Shown: piece by piece, positions 33,893 through 42,517 of the stretch
Numbering within the stretch: position 1 is the stretch's first letter
Layout of the letters: the number at the start of each line of letters is the position of its first letter
From: Mesorhizobium sp.
GTDB lineage: Bacteria > Pseudomonadota > Alphaproteobacteria > Rhizobiales > Rhizobiaceae
Direction of reading: 5' to 3'
Assembly: GCA_004020875.1 (NCBI GenBank)
Contig: SAPZ01000022.1
Location: 1-64,000, forward strand
DNA: 64,000 nt
Translations under genes and position numbers: made by a program
The notes under the pieces: generated by a model
The model's database searches: none
Told to the model about the DNA's origin: nothing
The model's input: only the letters and a program-made list of their open reading frames with translations

Positions 33893-34777
33893 ATGAGGAA
33901 ATTCCTGGCAAGCGCTGAATTCTTGGCAGGTACGGCAGGTTCGGCCGTGCTCTTCTCCGGTGCTGCGGCCCATGCCGACCAGCCGCGGGCGTGGGAGGTG
34001 TCCTTCCAGGATCCGGCGACCGACATGATGCGGCAGATCGAGCGGTTCGGGAACTACACCATGTGGTTCATCGTCCCGATTACCGTTCTCGTGCTGGTGC
34101 TTTTGCTGGTCTGCATCGTCAGGTTCCGCGCCAGCGCCAATCCGGTGCCGTCCAGGACCAGCCACAACACCCTGATCGAGGTGATCTGGACGGTCGGGCC
34201 GGTGATCGTGCTCTTGCTTATCGCCATTCCCTCCTTCCAGCTGCTCACCGCGCAATACACCCCGCCGGAAGAAGCCAAGCTGACCGTCAAGGCGACCGGC
34301 AACCAGTGGAACTGGGATTACGAGTACCAGGTCGACAAGACTTTCTCGTTCAACTCGGCGGTTCTGCAGGATGGCGACCGCGCCAAGGCCGGCAAGCAGG
34401 ATCGCAATCTCTATCCGCGCCTGCTCGCGGTCGACAACGAGCTGGTTGTGCCGGTCAACACCACGACCCGCGTGCTGATCACCGCCACCGACGTCATCCA
34501 CTCCTTCGCCGTGCCGTCCTTCGGTATCAAGATGGACGCCGTTCCCGGCCGCACCAACGAGACCTGGTTCAAGGCGGAGAAGGAAGGCCTCTACTATGGC
34601 CAGTGCTCGCAACTCTGCGGCAAGGACCACGCCTTCATGCCGATTGCGGTGCGCGTCGTGTCCGATGCGCAGTTCAAGACCTGGCTGGAGACGGCCAAGA
34701 CCGATGTGCCCGCCGCCAACAAGGCGCTGATGGCCGAGATCGATGGTACCAACAAGGTAGCGGCCGCCGGCAACTGA
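33893..34777 (+). CDS. coxB: Cytochrome c oxidase subunit II
   Basis: A 294-residue inner-membrane protein with a signal/anchor at about 9-27, two TM helices (near 57-80 and 100-121) and a periplasmic cupredoxin domain. The CuA site is visible in YYGQCSQLCGKDHAFMPI near 233-250, with the two Cys, His and Met ligands, and upstream DVIHSFAVPSFG supplies the second His. It receives electrons from cytochrome c and passes them to subunit I. The first gene of the operon; ATG 33893 follows GAGAGGG. Confidence 0.96.
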   Translation: MRKFLASAEFLAGTAGSAVLFSGAAAHADQPRAWEVSFQDPATDMMRQIERFGNYTMWFIVPITVLVLVLLLVCIVRFRASANPVPSRTSHNTLIEVIWTVGPVIVLLLIAIPSFQLLTAQYTPPEEAKLTVKATGNQWNWDYEYQVDKTFSFNSAVLQDGDRAKAGKQDRNLYPRLLAVDNELVVPVNTTTRVLITATDVIHSFAVPSFGIKMDAVPGRTNETWFKAEKEGLYYGQCSQLCGKDHAFMPIAVRVVSDAQFKTWLETAKTDVPAANKALMAEIDGTNKVAAAGN

Positions 34778-34815
34778 TGCCGCAGGTTAGCAAGATTTAG
34801 GGAACGGAGCGGAAC

Positions 34816-36465
34816 ATGGCAGAGGCTGCAGCTCACGATCACGGCGACCACAGGCCGCATGGCTGGGTCCGCTGGGTCTACTCGACCAACCATAAGGACA
34901 TCGGCACGCTCTACCTGATCTTCGCGATCATGGCCGGCGTTATCGGCGGCGCGCTCTCGGTCGCCATCCGCTTGGAGCTGCAGGAGCCGGGCATCCAGAT
35001 CTTCAGTGGTCTGGCGCAGATGGTCTACGGCATGCAGGGCGACGCCGCCATCGACGGCGGCAAGAGCATGTACAATGCCTTCGGCGCCGCGCACGGCCTG
35101 ATCATGATCTTCTTCATGGTCATGCCCGCGCTCATCGGCGGCTTCGCCAACTGGATGGTGCCGATCATGATCGGCGCGCCGGACATGGCCTTCCCGCGCA
35201 TGAACAACATCTCCTTCTGGCTGCTGCCGCCGGCCTTCATCCTGCTGCTCTCCTCGATGTTCGTGCCAAGCGCGCCAGGCGCCTTCGGTGTCGGCGGCGG
35301 CTGGACGATCTACCCGCCGCTCTCGACCTCCGGCCAGCCAGGTCCTGCGATGGATCTCGCGATCCTGTCGATTCATATCGCCGGCGCGTCGTCGATCCTC
35401 GGCGCCATCAACTTCATCACCACCATCTTCAACATGCGCGCTCCCGGCATGACGCTGCACAAGATGCCGCTGTTCGCCTGGGCCGTGCTGATCACCGCCT
35501 TCCTGTTGCTGCTCTCGCTGCCGGTCCTGGCCGGCGGCATCACCATGCTGCTCACGGACCGCAACTTCGGCACCGCCTTCTTCGTGCCGGATCAGGGTGG
35601 TGACCCGCTGCTCTTCCAGCACCTGTTCTGGTTCTTCGGCCACCCCGAAGTGTACATCCTGATCCTGCCGGGCTTCGGCATCATCAGCCACATCGTCTCG
35701 ACCTTCTCGAAGAAGCCCGTCTTCGGCTATCTCGGCATGGCCTACGCCATGGTCGCGATCGGCGCTGTTGGCTTCATCGTCTGGGCGCACCACATGTACA
35801 CGACCGGCCTGTCGCTCGACACGCAGCGTTACTTCGTGTTCGCCACCATGGTCATCGCGGTTCCGACCGGCGTGAAGATCTTCTCCTGGATCGCCACCAT
35901 GTGGGGCGGCTCGATCTCGTTCAAGCCGCCGATGCTGTGGGCGCTGGGCTTCATCTTCCTGTTCACCATTGGTGGTGTCACCGGCGTTCAGTTGGCCAAT
36001 GCGGGCCTCGACCGCTCGCTGCACGACACTTATTTCGTGATCGCCCATTTCCACTACGTGCTGTCGCTGGGCGCCGTGTTCGCCATCTTCGCCGGCTGGT
36101 ACTACTGGTTCCCGAAGATGACCGGCTACATGTACTCGCCGGTGATCGCCAACACCCACTTCTGGGTCACCTTCGTCGGCGTCAACCTGATCTTCTTCCC
36201 TCAGCACTTCCTCGGCCTCGCCGGCATGCCGCGACGCACCGTCGACTATCCGGACGCCTTTGCCGGCTGGAACATGATCTCGTCCTACGGCTCCTACATC
36301 GCGGCCGTCGGCGTAGCGATCTTCCTCTACGGCGTGTTCGAGGCCTTTCAGAAGAAGCGCGTCGCCGGCGCCAATCCGTGGGGCGAGGGTGCCACCACGC
36401 TCGAATGGCAGCTGCCTTCGCCGCCGCCGTTCCACCAGTGGGAACAGCTGCCGAAGATCAAGTAA
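34816..36465 (+). CDS. ctaD: Cytochrome c oxidase subunit I (aa3-type)
   Basis: A 549-residue twelve-helix protein holding heme a and the heme a3-CuB centre. Signatures: WVYSTNHKDIGTLYLIF, GFANWMVPIMIGAPDMAFPR, WFFGHPEVYILILPGFGI (CuB His and cross-linked Tyr), HHMYTTG, and HDTYFVIAHFHYVLSLG (heme His ligands). The K- and D-pathway pattern GAPDMAFPRMNN identifies the aa3 A-type family. It lies 38 bases after coxB. It is the catalytic core of the terminal oxidase. Confidence 0.97.
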   Translation: MAEAAAHDHGDHRPHGWVRWVYSTNHKDIGTLYLIFAIMAGVIGGALSVAIRLELQEPGIQIFSGLAQMVYGMQGDAAIDGGKSMYNAFGAAHGLIMIFFMVMPALIGGFANWMVPIMIGAPDMAFPRMNNISFWLLPPAFILLLSSMFVPSAPGAFGVGGGWTIYPPLSTSGQPGPAMDLAILSIHIAGASSILGAINFITTIFNMRAPGMTLHKMPLFAWAVLITAFLLLLSLPVLAGGITMLLTDRNFGTAFFVPDQGGDPLLFQHLFWFFGHPEVYILILPGFGIISHIVSTFSKKPVFGYLGMAYAMVAIGAVGFIVWAHHMYTTGLSLDTQRYFVFATMVIAVPTGVKIFSWIATMWGGSISFKPPMLWALGFIFLFTIGGVTGVQLANAGLDRSLHDTYFVIAHFHYVLSLGAVFAIFAGWYYWFPKMTGYMYSPVIANTHFWVTFVGVNLIFFPQHFLGLAGMPRRTVDYPDAFAGWNMISSYGSYIAAVGVAIFLYGVFEAFQKKRVAGANPWGEGATTLEWQLPSPPPFHQWEQLPKIK

Positions 36466-36490
36466 AGGCAGCAGCCCGACGCAAGCGAGG

Positions 36491-36513
36491 TCGCCGGCAA
36501 GCCCCGGCGATCT
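36491..36513 (+). other. Intercistronic hairpin between ctaD and ctaB
   Basis: TCGCCGG and CCGGCGA pair around a CAAGCC loop. No T-run follows. It may stabilise the ctaD transcript or be a chance structure. Confidence 0.3.
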
Positions 36514-36543
36514 TGCCAACGCAACAATGGACGCTAAGTACGC

Positions 36544-37488
36544 ATGGCCCTTGCCGACGACAGATTGATGAAGGACGCGGGCTTTCGCATATCGGAAGCG
36601 ACAGCGGGCGATTTCTTCGCCCTGCTGAAGCCGCGCGTCATGTCGCTGGTCGTCTTCACCGCCTTTGTCGGCCTTGTCGCGGCCCCTGTCGCCATCAATC
36701 CGCTGCTGGCGATGATCGCCATCCTGGCTATCGCCATTGGTGCAGGCGCTTCCGGAGCGCTCAACATGTGGTACGACGCCGATATCGACGCCGTGATGAC
36801 CAGGACCGCTGGCCGCCCGGTGCCGGCCGGCCGCGTCACGCCGGGCGAGGCGTTGACATTCGGCCTGGTGCTGTCGGTGTTGTCGGTGATGACGCTCGGC
36901 GTGCTGGTCAACTGGCTGTCGGCATCGCTTCTTGCCTTCACCATCTTCTTCTACGCCGTCGTCTACACCATGTGGCTGAAGCGCTGGACGCCGCAGAACA
37001 TCGTTATCGGCGGCGCTGCCGGCGCCATTCCGCCGGTGATCGGCTGGGCCGCCGTTACCGGCTCCGTCAGCCTCGAGAGCGTGATCCTGTTCCTGATCAT
37101 CTTCCTGTGGACGCCGCCGCATTTCTGGGCGCTGGCGCTGTTCAAGTCTGACGACTACGCCCGCGCCGGTATCCCGATGATGCCGAACGTCGCCGGCCAT
37201 GCCTCGACCCGCCGGCAGATCTTTGCCTATGCGCTGGTCCTGGCGCCGGTCGGCGTGCTGCCCTGGGCGCTCGGCTACACCACGGCCGGCTATGGCGTTG
37301 TCTCGGCCGTCCTCGGCGCGGGCTTCGTCTGGTATGCGTGGAAAGTGCTTGGCATGGCCGACGACGATCGCGCGATGAAGCCGGCCAAGGCGCTCTTCGG
37401 CTACTCGCTGCTTTATCTCTTTGCCATCTTCGCCGCCTATCTCGTCGACTGCGTGGTCGGGCGCGCCCTCATGATGGGGGGAGTATGA
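36544..37488 (+). CDS. ctaB: Protoheme IX farnesyltransferase (heme O synthase)
   Basis: A 314-residue UbiA-family membrane prenyltransferase that adds a farnesyl group to heme b, giving heme o for the oxidase. The first Asp-rich motif is NMWYDADIDAVMTRTAGRP near 75-93, with about eight or nine TM helices, and the second loop carries LKRWTPQNIVIGGAAGA and KSDDYARAGIPMMPNV. Stop and next start share ATGA. Its place after ctaD is typical for alphaproteobacteria; heme a synthase (ctaA) is not here. Confidence 0.95.
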   Translation: MALADDRLMKDAGFRISEATAGDFFALLKPRVMSLVVFTAFVGLVAAPVAINPLLAMIAILAIAIGAGASGALNMWYDADIDAVMTRTAGRPVPAGRVTPGEALTFGLVLSVLSVMTLGVLVNWLSASLLAFTIFFYAVVYTMWLKRWTPQNIVIGGAAGAIPPVIGWAAVTGSVSLESVILFLIIFLWTPPHFWALALFKSDDYARAGIPMMPNVAGHASTRRQIFAYALVLAPVGVLPWALGYTTAGYGVVSAVLGAGFVWYAWKVLGMADDDRAMKPAKALFGYSLLYLFAIFAAYLVDCVVGRALMMGGV

Positions 37489-37676
37489 CCGTGGCCGACA
37501 AGAAACTCGAACTTGTCACGTTGACCGAACGCCAGCAGAAGGCGCGCCGCAACCGGTCCATCGCCATCGCTGTCGCGCTGGCGGCATTGGTCATCATCTT
37601 CTATGCCGCCACCATCGTGCGCTTCGGCCACCAGGGCGCCAGCCTCACCGGCTCTGGCCTGTTGGGAGGCGGCTGA
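37485..37676 (+). CDS. coxF: CoxF-like small membrane protein
   Basis: A 63-residue protein with one TM helix at about 25-45 (IAIAVALAALVIIFYAATIV), located between ctaB and ctaG as in other rhizobial cox operons. It belongs to the small CoxF proteins thought to help oxidase assembly. Starts in the ATGA of ctaB and its TGA overlaps the ctaG ATG, so all three genes are translationally coupled. Confidence 0.85.
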   Translation: MTVADKKLELVTLTERQQKARRNRSIAIAVALAALVIIFYAATIVRFGHQGASLTGSGLLGGG

Positions 37677-38302
37677 TGGGCAGTGAGCCGAGCAAGTCCC
37701 GCAAGCTGAACAACGGCATCGTCGCGGCCGTCTGCCTTGCCTTTTTCACCGGCATGGTCGGCATGGCCTACGCGGCGGTGCCGCTCTACAAGATGTTCTG
37801 CCAGGTCACGGGCTATGGCGGCACCACGCAGCGCGCCGAGAAGCAATATGCCGGCCGCGTGCTCGACCGTGACATCACCGTCCGCTTCGACGCCAACACC
37901 AATGGCATTCCGTGGCAGTTCGAGCCCGTCGCCCGTTCGGTGACGATCAAGATCGGCGAGACGACCCAGGCGCATTACAGCGCCACCAACAAGTTCGACC
38001 GCCCCATCACCGGCCGCGCGTCGTTCAACGTGCAGCCTGAAATGGCCGGCGCCTATTTCAACAAGGTGGAGTGCTTCTGCTTCACCGACACGACGCTGAA
38101 GCCCGGCGAGACGCTGGACATGCCGGTCGTGTTCTATGTCGATCCAGACATCGTAAATGTTCCGGAACTCAAGGACTTGAAGACGATCACCCTGTCCTAC
38201 ACGATGTTCCCGGTCGAAAAGAAACAGCCGGTCGCCTCGTCCGCTCCGGCCGCTGGCAGCAGCAACAAAGTTCCAGATTCCGAAGCAAGCCTCGGGGGTT
38301 GA
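37676..38302 (+). CDS. ctaG: Cytochrome c oxidase assembly protein CtaG (Cox11)
   Basis: A 208-residue single-anchor copper chaperone that delivers copper to CuB of subunit I. TM helix at about 13-33, then VPLYKMFCQVTGYGG (near 36-50), and the copper-binding motif KVECFCFTDTTL with the two Cys, followed by FYVDPDI. Its C-terminus has a Ser/Ala-rich tail. The start overlaps the CoxF stop by one base; ctaE follows after one base. Confidence 0.95.
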   Translation: MGSEPSKSRKLNNGIVAAVCLAFFTGMVGMAYAAVPLYKMFCQVTGYGGTTQRAEKQYAGRVLDRDITVRFDANTNGIPWQFEPVARSVTIKIGETTQAHYSATNKFDRPITGRASFNVQPEMAGAYFNKVECFCFTDTTLKPGETLDMPVVFYVDPDIVNVPELKDLKTITLSYTMFPVEKKQPVASSAPAAGSSNKVPDSEASLGG

Positions 38303-38303
38303 T

Positions 38304-39185
38304 ATGGCAGACGCGCACGCAAAACCACAACACGACTACCATCTCGTCAACCCGAGCCCCTGGCCTTTCCTGGGTTCGGTCGGCGCGCTTGTCACCGCCA
38401 TCGGCGGCGTCTGCCTGATGCAGTATCTGAAGGGCGGCAACTTCCCGGTCTTCGGCCACAACATCGCCAATCCGTGGCTGTTCTTCATCGGCATGATCAT
38501 CGTGCTTTACACGATGTTCGCCTGGTGGTCGGACACCATCAAGGAAGCGCATGAAGGCTACCACACGCGCGTCGTGTCGCTTCACCTGCGCTACGGCATG
38601 ATCATGTTCATCGCCTCCGAGGTGATGTTCTTCGTCGCCTGGTTCTGGGCCTTCTTCGACGCCAGCCTGTTCCCGGGCGAGGCCCAACAGTACGCCCGCA
38701 CCGCCTTCACCGGCGGCGTCTGGCCGCCGAAGGGCATGGAGGTCCTCGACCCCTTCCACCTGCCGCTCTACAACACCATCATCCTGCTCCTGTCGGGCAC
38801 GACGGTGACCTGGGCGCACCACGCGCTGCTGCATGGCGACCGCAAGGGCCTGGTCAACGGCCTGGTGCTGACCGTCGGCCTCGGCATGCTGTTCACCATG
38901 GTGCAGGCCTACGAGTACATGCACGCGCCTTTCGCGTTCAAGGAATCGATCTATGGCGCCACCTTCTTCATGGCGACCGGCTTTCATGGCTTCCACGTCA
39001 TCATCGGCACGATCTTCCTGCTCGTCTGCCTGGTGCGCGCCATACGTGGCGACTTCACGCCCAAGCAGCATTTCGGCTTCGAGGCGGCCGCCTGGTATTG
39101 GCACTTCGTCGACGTGGTGTGGCTGTTCCTGTTCAGCGCCATCTATGTCTGGGCCTCGAACGGCGCGCTGATTGAAGGCCATTGA
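38304..39185 (+). CDS. ctaE: Cytochrome c oxidase subunit III
   Basis: A 293-residue seven-helix subunit. Hallmarks: YHLVNPSPWPFLGSVGAL at the N-terminus, MFIASEVMFFVAWFWAFFD, PFHLPLYNTIILLLSGTTVTWAHH, and WYWHFVDVVWLFLF near the C-terminus. It stabilises the oxidase core and helps keep the catalytic centre active. A clear terminator follows within 60 bases, marking the end of the main cox transcript. Confidence 0.97.
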   Translation: MADAHAKPQHDYHLVNPSPWPFLGSVGALVTAIGGVCLMQYLKGGNFPVFGHNIANPWLFFIGMIIVLYTMFAWWSDTIKEAHEGYHTRVVSLHLRYGMIMFIASEVMFFVAWFWAFFDASLFPGEAQQYARTAFTGGVWPPKGMEVLDPFHLPLYNTIILLLSGTTVTWAHHALLHGDRKGLVNGLVLTVGLGMLFTMVQAYEYMHAPFAFKESIYGATFFMATGFHGFHVIIGTIFLLVCLVRAIRGDFTPKQHFGFEAAAWYWHFVDVVWLFLFSAIYVWASNGALIEGH

Positions 39186-39210
39186 GCTGACGGGTTTCGA
39201 AAATCCGAAG

Positions 39211-39244
39211 GGCGGCCGCGGCGACGTGGCCGCCTTATCTTTTT
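39211..39244 (+). terminator. Rho-independent terminator of the cox operon
   Basis: GGCGGCC (39211-39217) pairs perfectly with GGCCGCC (39228-39234) around a 10-base loop, followed directly by TTATCTTTTT. It sits 25 bases after the ctaE stop. The following DUF983 gene would need read-through or its own promoter. Confidence 0.82.
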
Positions 39245-39269
39245 GAGCGAAAGGGTCTACGGTGCCGGT

Positions 39270-39656
39270 ATGAGCGAAGACAAGGCGATCTGGCCACCCA
39301 TCGACCCGATCTCGGCAGGCCTGCATGGCCGCTGCCCGCGCTGCGGCGAGGGCAAACTGTTCTCGGGCTTCCTCACCGTCGGCAAGCGCTGCTACAATTG
39401 CGGGCTCGACTATTCCTTCGCCGATGCCGGCGATGGGCCGGCGGTGTTCGTCATCCTGATCATAGGCTTCGTCGTCGTCGGCCTGGCGCTGTGGATGGAG
39501 GTGACGTTCAGCCCGCCGCTTTGGCTGCATTTCATCTTATGGATACCGCTGGCGCTGGTGCTCTGCCTGACGGCGCTGCGCCTGATCAAAGGCGTGCTCA
39601 TCACCTTGCAGTACTCGAAGAAAGCCTCCGAGGGCAGGCTGGAATCCCCGGAATGA
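39270..39656 (+). CDS. DUF983 family membrane protein
   Basis: A 128-residue protein with an N-terminal zinc ribbon, GRCPRCGEGKLFSGFLTVG...RCYNCGLDY (four Cys), and two TM helices (near 57-77 and 84-106). DUF983 genes accompany oxidase operons in alphaproteobacteria, so a role in oxidase assembly is likely but unproven. ATG 39270 has no strong ribosome binding site; TTG 39243 is an alternative. Its stop overlaps the SURF1 start (ATGA). Confidence 0.88.
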   Translation: MSEDKAIWPPIDPISAGLHGRCPRCGEGKLFSGFLTVGKRCYNCGLDYSFADAGDGPAVFVILIIGFVVVGLALWMEVTFSPPLWLHFILWIPLALVLCLTALRLIKGVLITLQYSKKASEGRLESPE

Positions 39657-40408
39657 CCGAGGCGACCGGTTCGGCGGCCGGCCGTTCGCGGCCGCGTTCG
39701 GCGTTGCTCATCGGCCTCGGCCTGGTCCTGTTCGCCATCCTGATCGGGCTAGGCACCTGGCAGGTCCAGCGCCTGCACTGGAAGGAAGACCTGCTGGCGA
39801 CCATCGACAAGCGCACGCATTCCGCTCCGTTGCCACTGGCCGACGTCGAGAAGCAATTCGCCGCTTCCCATGATGTCGATTACACCCCGGTGACGGTGAC
39901 GGGCACCTTCCTGCATCAAGGCGAGCGGCACTTCTTTTCGACCTGGGAAGGCGAAAGCGGCTTCAACGTCTACACGCCCCTGCAGCTCGAGGACGGCCGC
40001 TTCGTGCTCGTCAATCGCGGCTTCGTTCCCTACGACCTCAAGGATCCGGCCAAACGCCAACAGGGAGAAATTGCTGGCAAGGTGACGGTGATCGGGCTTG
40101 CCCGCAATCCGCTGCCGGGAAAACCGTCGATGATGCTTCCCGACAATGATGTCGCAAAGAACATCTTCTACTGGAAGGACCGCGATGTCATGGCGTCGAC
40201 CGCCGGCCTGCCCGCCGGCTTCGTGCTGGTGCCGTTCTTCGTCGACGCCGACAAGACGCCCAACCCCGGCGGCCTGCCGGTCGGTGGCGTCACCATCATC
40301 GATCTGCCGAACAACCACCTCCAATATGCTGTCACCTGGTATGGGTTGGCCGCCGCCCTTGCGGCGGTGCTGATCCTGAGACTCCGTCGCCCCGCGAAGG
40401 AACAGTAA
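39653..40408 (+). CDS. SURF1 family oxidase assembly protein
   Basis: A 251-residue membrane protein with TM helices at about 17-36 and near the C-terminus (YAVTWYGLAAALAAVLIL). The conserved GTWQVQRLHWKEDLL follows the first helix, and VNRGFVPYDLKDP and NHLQYAVTWYGLA are family signatures. SURF1 assists heme a insertion into subunit I. Translationally coupled to DUF983 through ATGA. Confidence 0.93.
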   Translation: MTEATGSAAGRSRPRSALLIGLGLVLFAILIGLGTWQVQRLHWKEDLLATIDKRTHSAPLPLADVEKQFAASHDVDYTPVTVTGTFLHQGERHFFSTWEGESGFNVYTPLQLEDGRFVLVNRGFVPYDLKDPAKRQQGEIAGKVTVIGLARNPLPGKPSMMLPDNDVAKNIFYWKDRDVMASTAGLPAGFVLVPFFVDADKTPNPGGLPVGGVTIIDLPNNHLQYAVTWYGLAAALAAVLILRLRRPAKEQ

Positions 40409-40457
40409 GCGCCGCCGCTCTTGACAGGGCAGGGGTGTGCACCTCATTTCGCCTGAA

Positions 40458-40518
40458 GCAATTCCAGGAAAGTGTGAGCGGTTTTCCGTCCGGAATTGCG
40501 TCAAAAACAAAGAGATAG
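40458..40518 (+). repeat. Dispersed palindromic repeat, copy 3
   Basis: The same element as 23948-24010: GCAATTCCAGGAAA...TTTTCCGTCCGGAATTGC and the tail GTCAAAAACAAAGAGATAG. It ends 25 bases before the ispH ATG, again in the gene's direction, so it lies in the leader of ispH. Confidence 0.9.
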
Positions 40519-40543
40519 TTTCCGACTGAACCGGCCCGTTTTG

Positions 40544-41548
40544 ATGACTGAGAAAAAGCCACCGCTGACGATCAGGCTCTGCCAGCCTCGCGGCTTCTGC
40601 GCCGGTGTCGACCGCGCTATCCAGATCGTCGTGCTGGCGCTGAAGAAATACGGCGCGCCGGTCTATGTCCGCCACGAGATCGTGCACAACCGCTACGTCG
40701 TCGAAGGGCTGCAGAGCCTGGGCGCCGTCTTTATCGAGGAACTCTCCGAGATTCCGCCGGAGCATCGCCAGTCGCCCGTGGTCTTTTCGGCGCATGGCGT
40801 GCCGAAGTCGGTGCCGGCGGATGCCGAGGCGCGCAATCTCTTCTACCTCGACGCCACCTGCCCGCTCGTCTCCAAGGTGCACAAGCAGGCGATGCGCCAC
40901 CAGCGACTCGGCCGCCATGTGCTTCTGATCGGACACGCCGGGCACCCGGAGGTGATCGGCACGATGGGCCAGTTGCCGGAAGGCGCTGTGACGCTCATCG
41001 AGACAGAGGCCGACGCGGCGCGCTTCGTGCCCGCCGACGCCTCGGCGCTGGGCTTCGTCACCCAGACGACATTGTCGGTCGAGGACACCGCGGGCATCAT
41101 CCGGGCGCTCCAGGAGCGGTTTCCCGAGCTGCACGCGGCTGCGGCCGAATCGATCTGCTACGCCACCACCAACCGCCAGGAAGCGGTGAAGGAGACGGCC
41201 GCCGGCGCCGATCTTTTCCTCATCGTCGGAGCGCCCAATTCGTCCAACTCGCGTCGCCTCGTCGAAGTTGCGGAGCGCGCGGGCGCAGCGATGTCGCTTC
41301 TCGTGCAGCGCGCCGCCGAGATTCCGTGGGATGAGATCGCCGGGATCAGGACGCTTGGCCTGTCGGCCGGCGCCTCGGCGCCGGAGATCATCGTCGATGA
41401 GATCATTGACGCCTTCCGACAGCGTTTCGACGTCACCATCGATCTGGCCATCACGGCCACGGAAACGGAGGATTTTCCGGTGATGCGGGTTTTGCGCGAT
41501 GTCGAACTGACGGCGGCCGACATGGCCTTCGTCAATGGAGCGGCGTGA
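40544..41548 (+). CDS. ispH: 4-hydroxy-3-methylbut-2-enyl diphosphate reductase
   Basis: A 334-residue iron-sulfur enzyme that gives IPP and DMAPP in the last MEP-pathway step. The three cluster ligands are C19 in GFCAGVDRAI, C106 in DATCPLVSKVHK and C205 in SICYATTNRQ. Substrate motifs include HEIVHN and FSAHGVP. ATG 40544 keeps normal length; the longer frame from 40496 runs into a repeat. thrB follows 6 bases later. Confidence 0.96.
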   Translation: MTEKKPPLTIRLCQPRGFCAGVDRAIQIVVLALKKYGAPVYVRHEIVHNRYVVEGLQSLGAVFIEELSEIPPEHRQSPVVFSAHGVPKSVPADAEARNLFYLDATCPLVSKVHKQAMRHQRLGRHVLLIGHAGHPEVIGTMGQLPEGAVTLIETEADAARFVPADASALGFVTQTTLSVEDTAGIIRALQERFPELHAAAAESICYATTNRQEAVKETAAGADLFLIVGAPNSSNSRRLVEVAERAGAAMSLLVQRAAEIPWDEIAGIRTLGLSAGASAPEIIVDEIIDAFRQRFDVTIDLAITATETEDFPVMRVLRDVELTAADMAFVNGAA

Positions 41549-41554
41549 ATAAGG

Positions 41555-42517
41555 ATGGCCGTCTACACCGACGTGAATGAAGGCGAGTTGACCGCATTCC
41601 TCAAAGCCTACCCGGTGGGGGAATTGCTCTCCTACAAGGGCATAGCCGAGGGCACCGAGAATTCCAATTTCCTGGTCCACGCCTCGACCGGCTCCTACAT
41701 CCTGACGCTCTACGAGAAGCGCGTCGACAAGGCCGACCTGCCCTTCTTTCTCGGCCTGATGGGCCATCTCGCCAGGAAGGGCATTTCCTGCCCGCTGCCG
41801 GTTACGGCGCATGACGGGACCGTCATCGGCACGCTCGCCGGCCGTCCGGCCGTCATCATCACCTTCCTCGAAGGCCTGTCGCTGAGGCGGCCGACCGCAG
41901 CGCATTGCGCGGAAGTGGGCAAGGCGCTCGCCAGCCTCCATATCGCCGGCCAGGATTTTCAGATGAGAAGGCCGAACGCGCTGGCGATCGATGGCTGGCG
42001 CAAGCTCTGGGCGGCCTCGCGCGACCGCGCCGACGAGATCGAGCCGGGGTTGGCGGCCGAGGTCGATGCCGATTTCGCCGATTTCGAGCGCCACTGGCCG
42101 ACCGGCCTGCCGCAGGGCATCATCCACGCCGATCTGTTTCCGGACAACGTCTTCTTTCTCGGCGAGAAACTGTCCGGCCTGATCGACTTCTATTTCGCTT
42201 GCGACGACCTCTACGCCTACGACGTCGCCACCTGCCTCAACGCCTGGTGCTTCGAGAAGGATTTTTCCTTCAACCTGACCAAGGGGACGGCGCTGCTCTC
42301 GGGCTACCAGTCGGTGCGGCCGCTCGGAAACGACGAGAAGGCGGCTATGCCGATCCTGGCGCGGGGCTCGGCGCTACGCTTCATGCTGACCCGCCTCTAC
42401 GACTGGCTGACCATTCCGGATAGCGGGCTGGTGATCAAGCGCGACCCGACCGAATATATCCGCCGCATGCGCTTCCACCGCGCGATCAGGTCGCCATCCG
42501 AATACGGGCTGACATGA
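41555..42517 (+). CDS. thrB: Homoserine kinase (APH-fold ThrB)
   Basis: A 320-residue kinase of the aminoglycoside phosphotransferase fold, the alphaproteobacterial ThrB type, which phosphorylates homoserine for threonine synthesis. Motifs: GTENSNFLVHAS (nucleotide loop), GIIHADLFPDNVFF (catalytic Brenner loop, near 188-201) and LIDFYFACDD (metal-binding Asp). The unrelated GHMP-type motifs of E. coli ThrB are absent. The stop overlaps the rnhA start in ATGA. thrC lies at 50809 on the other strand. Confidence 0.94.
   Translation: MAVYTDVNEGELTAFLKAYPVGELLSYKGIAEGTENSNFLVHASTGSYILTLYEKRVDKADLPFFLGLMGHLARKGISCPLPVTAHDGTVIGTLAGRPAVIITFLEGLSLRRPTAAHCAEVGKALASLHIAGQDFQMRRPNALAIDGWRKLWAASRDRADEIEPGLAAEVDADFADFERHWPTGLPQGIIHADLFPDNVFFLGEKLSGLIDFYFACDDLYAYDVATCLNAWCFEKDFSFNLTKGTALLSGYQSVRPLGNDEKAAMPILARGSALRFMLTRLYDWLTIPDSGLVIKRDPTEYIRRMRFHRAIRSPSEYGLT

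Noticed and set aside
34594..37200. 868-residue minus-strand ORF opposite coxB, ctaD and ctaB
   Set aside because: It is antisense to three certain genes; the translation is Arg/His/Gly-rich without any motif, as expected from the codon bias of the real strand.
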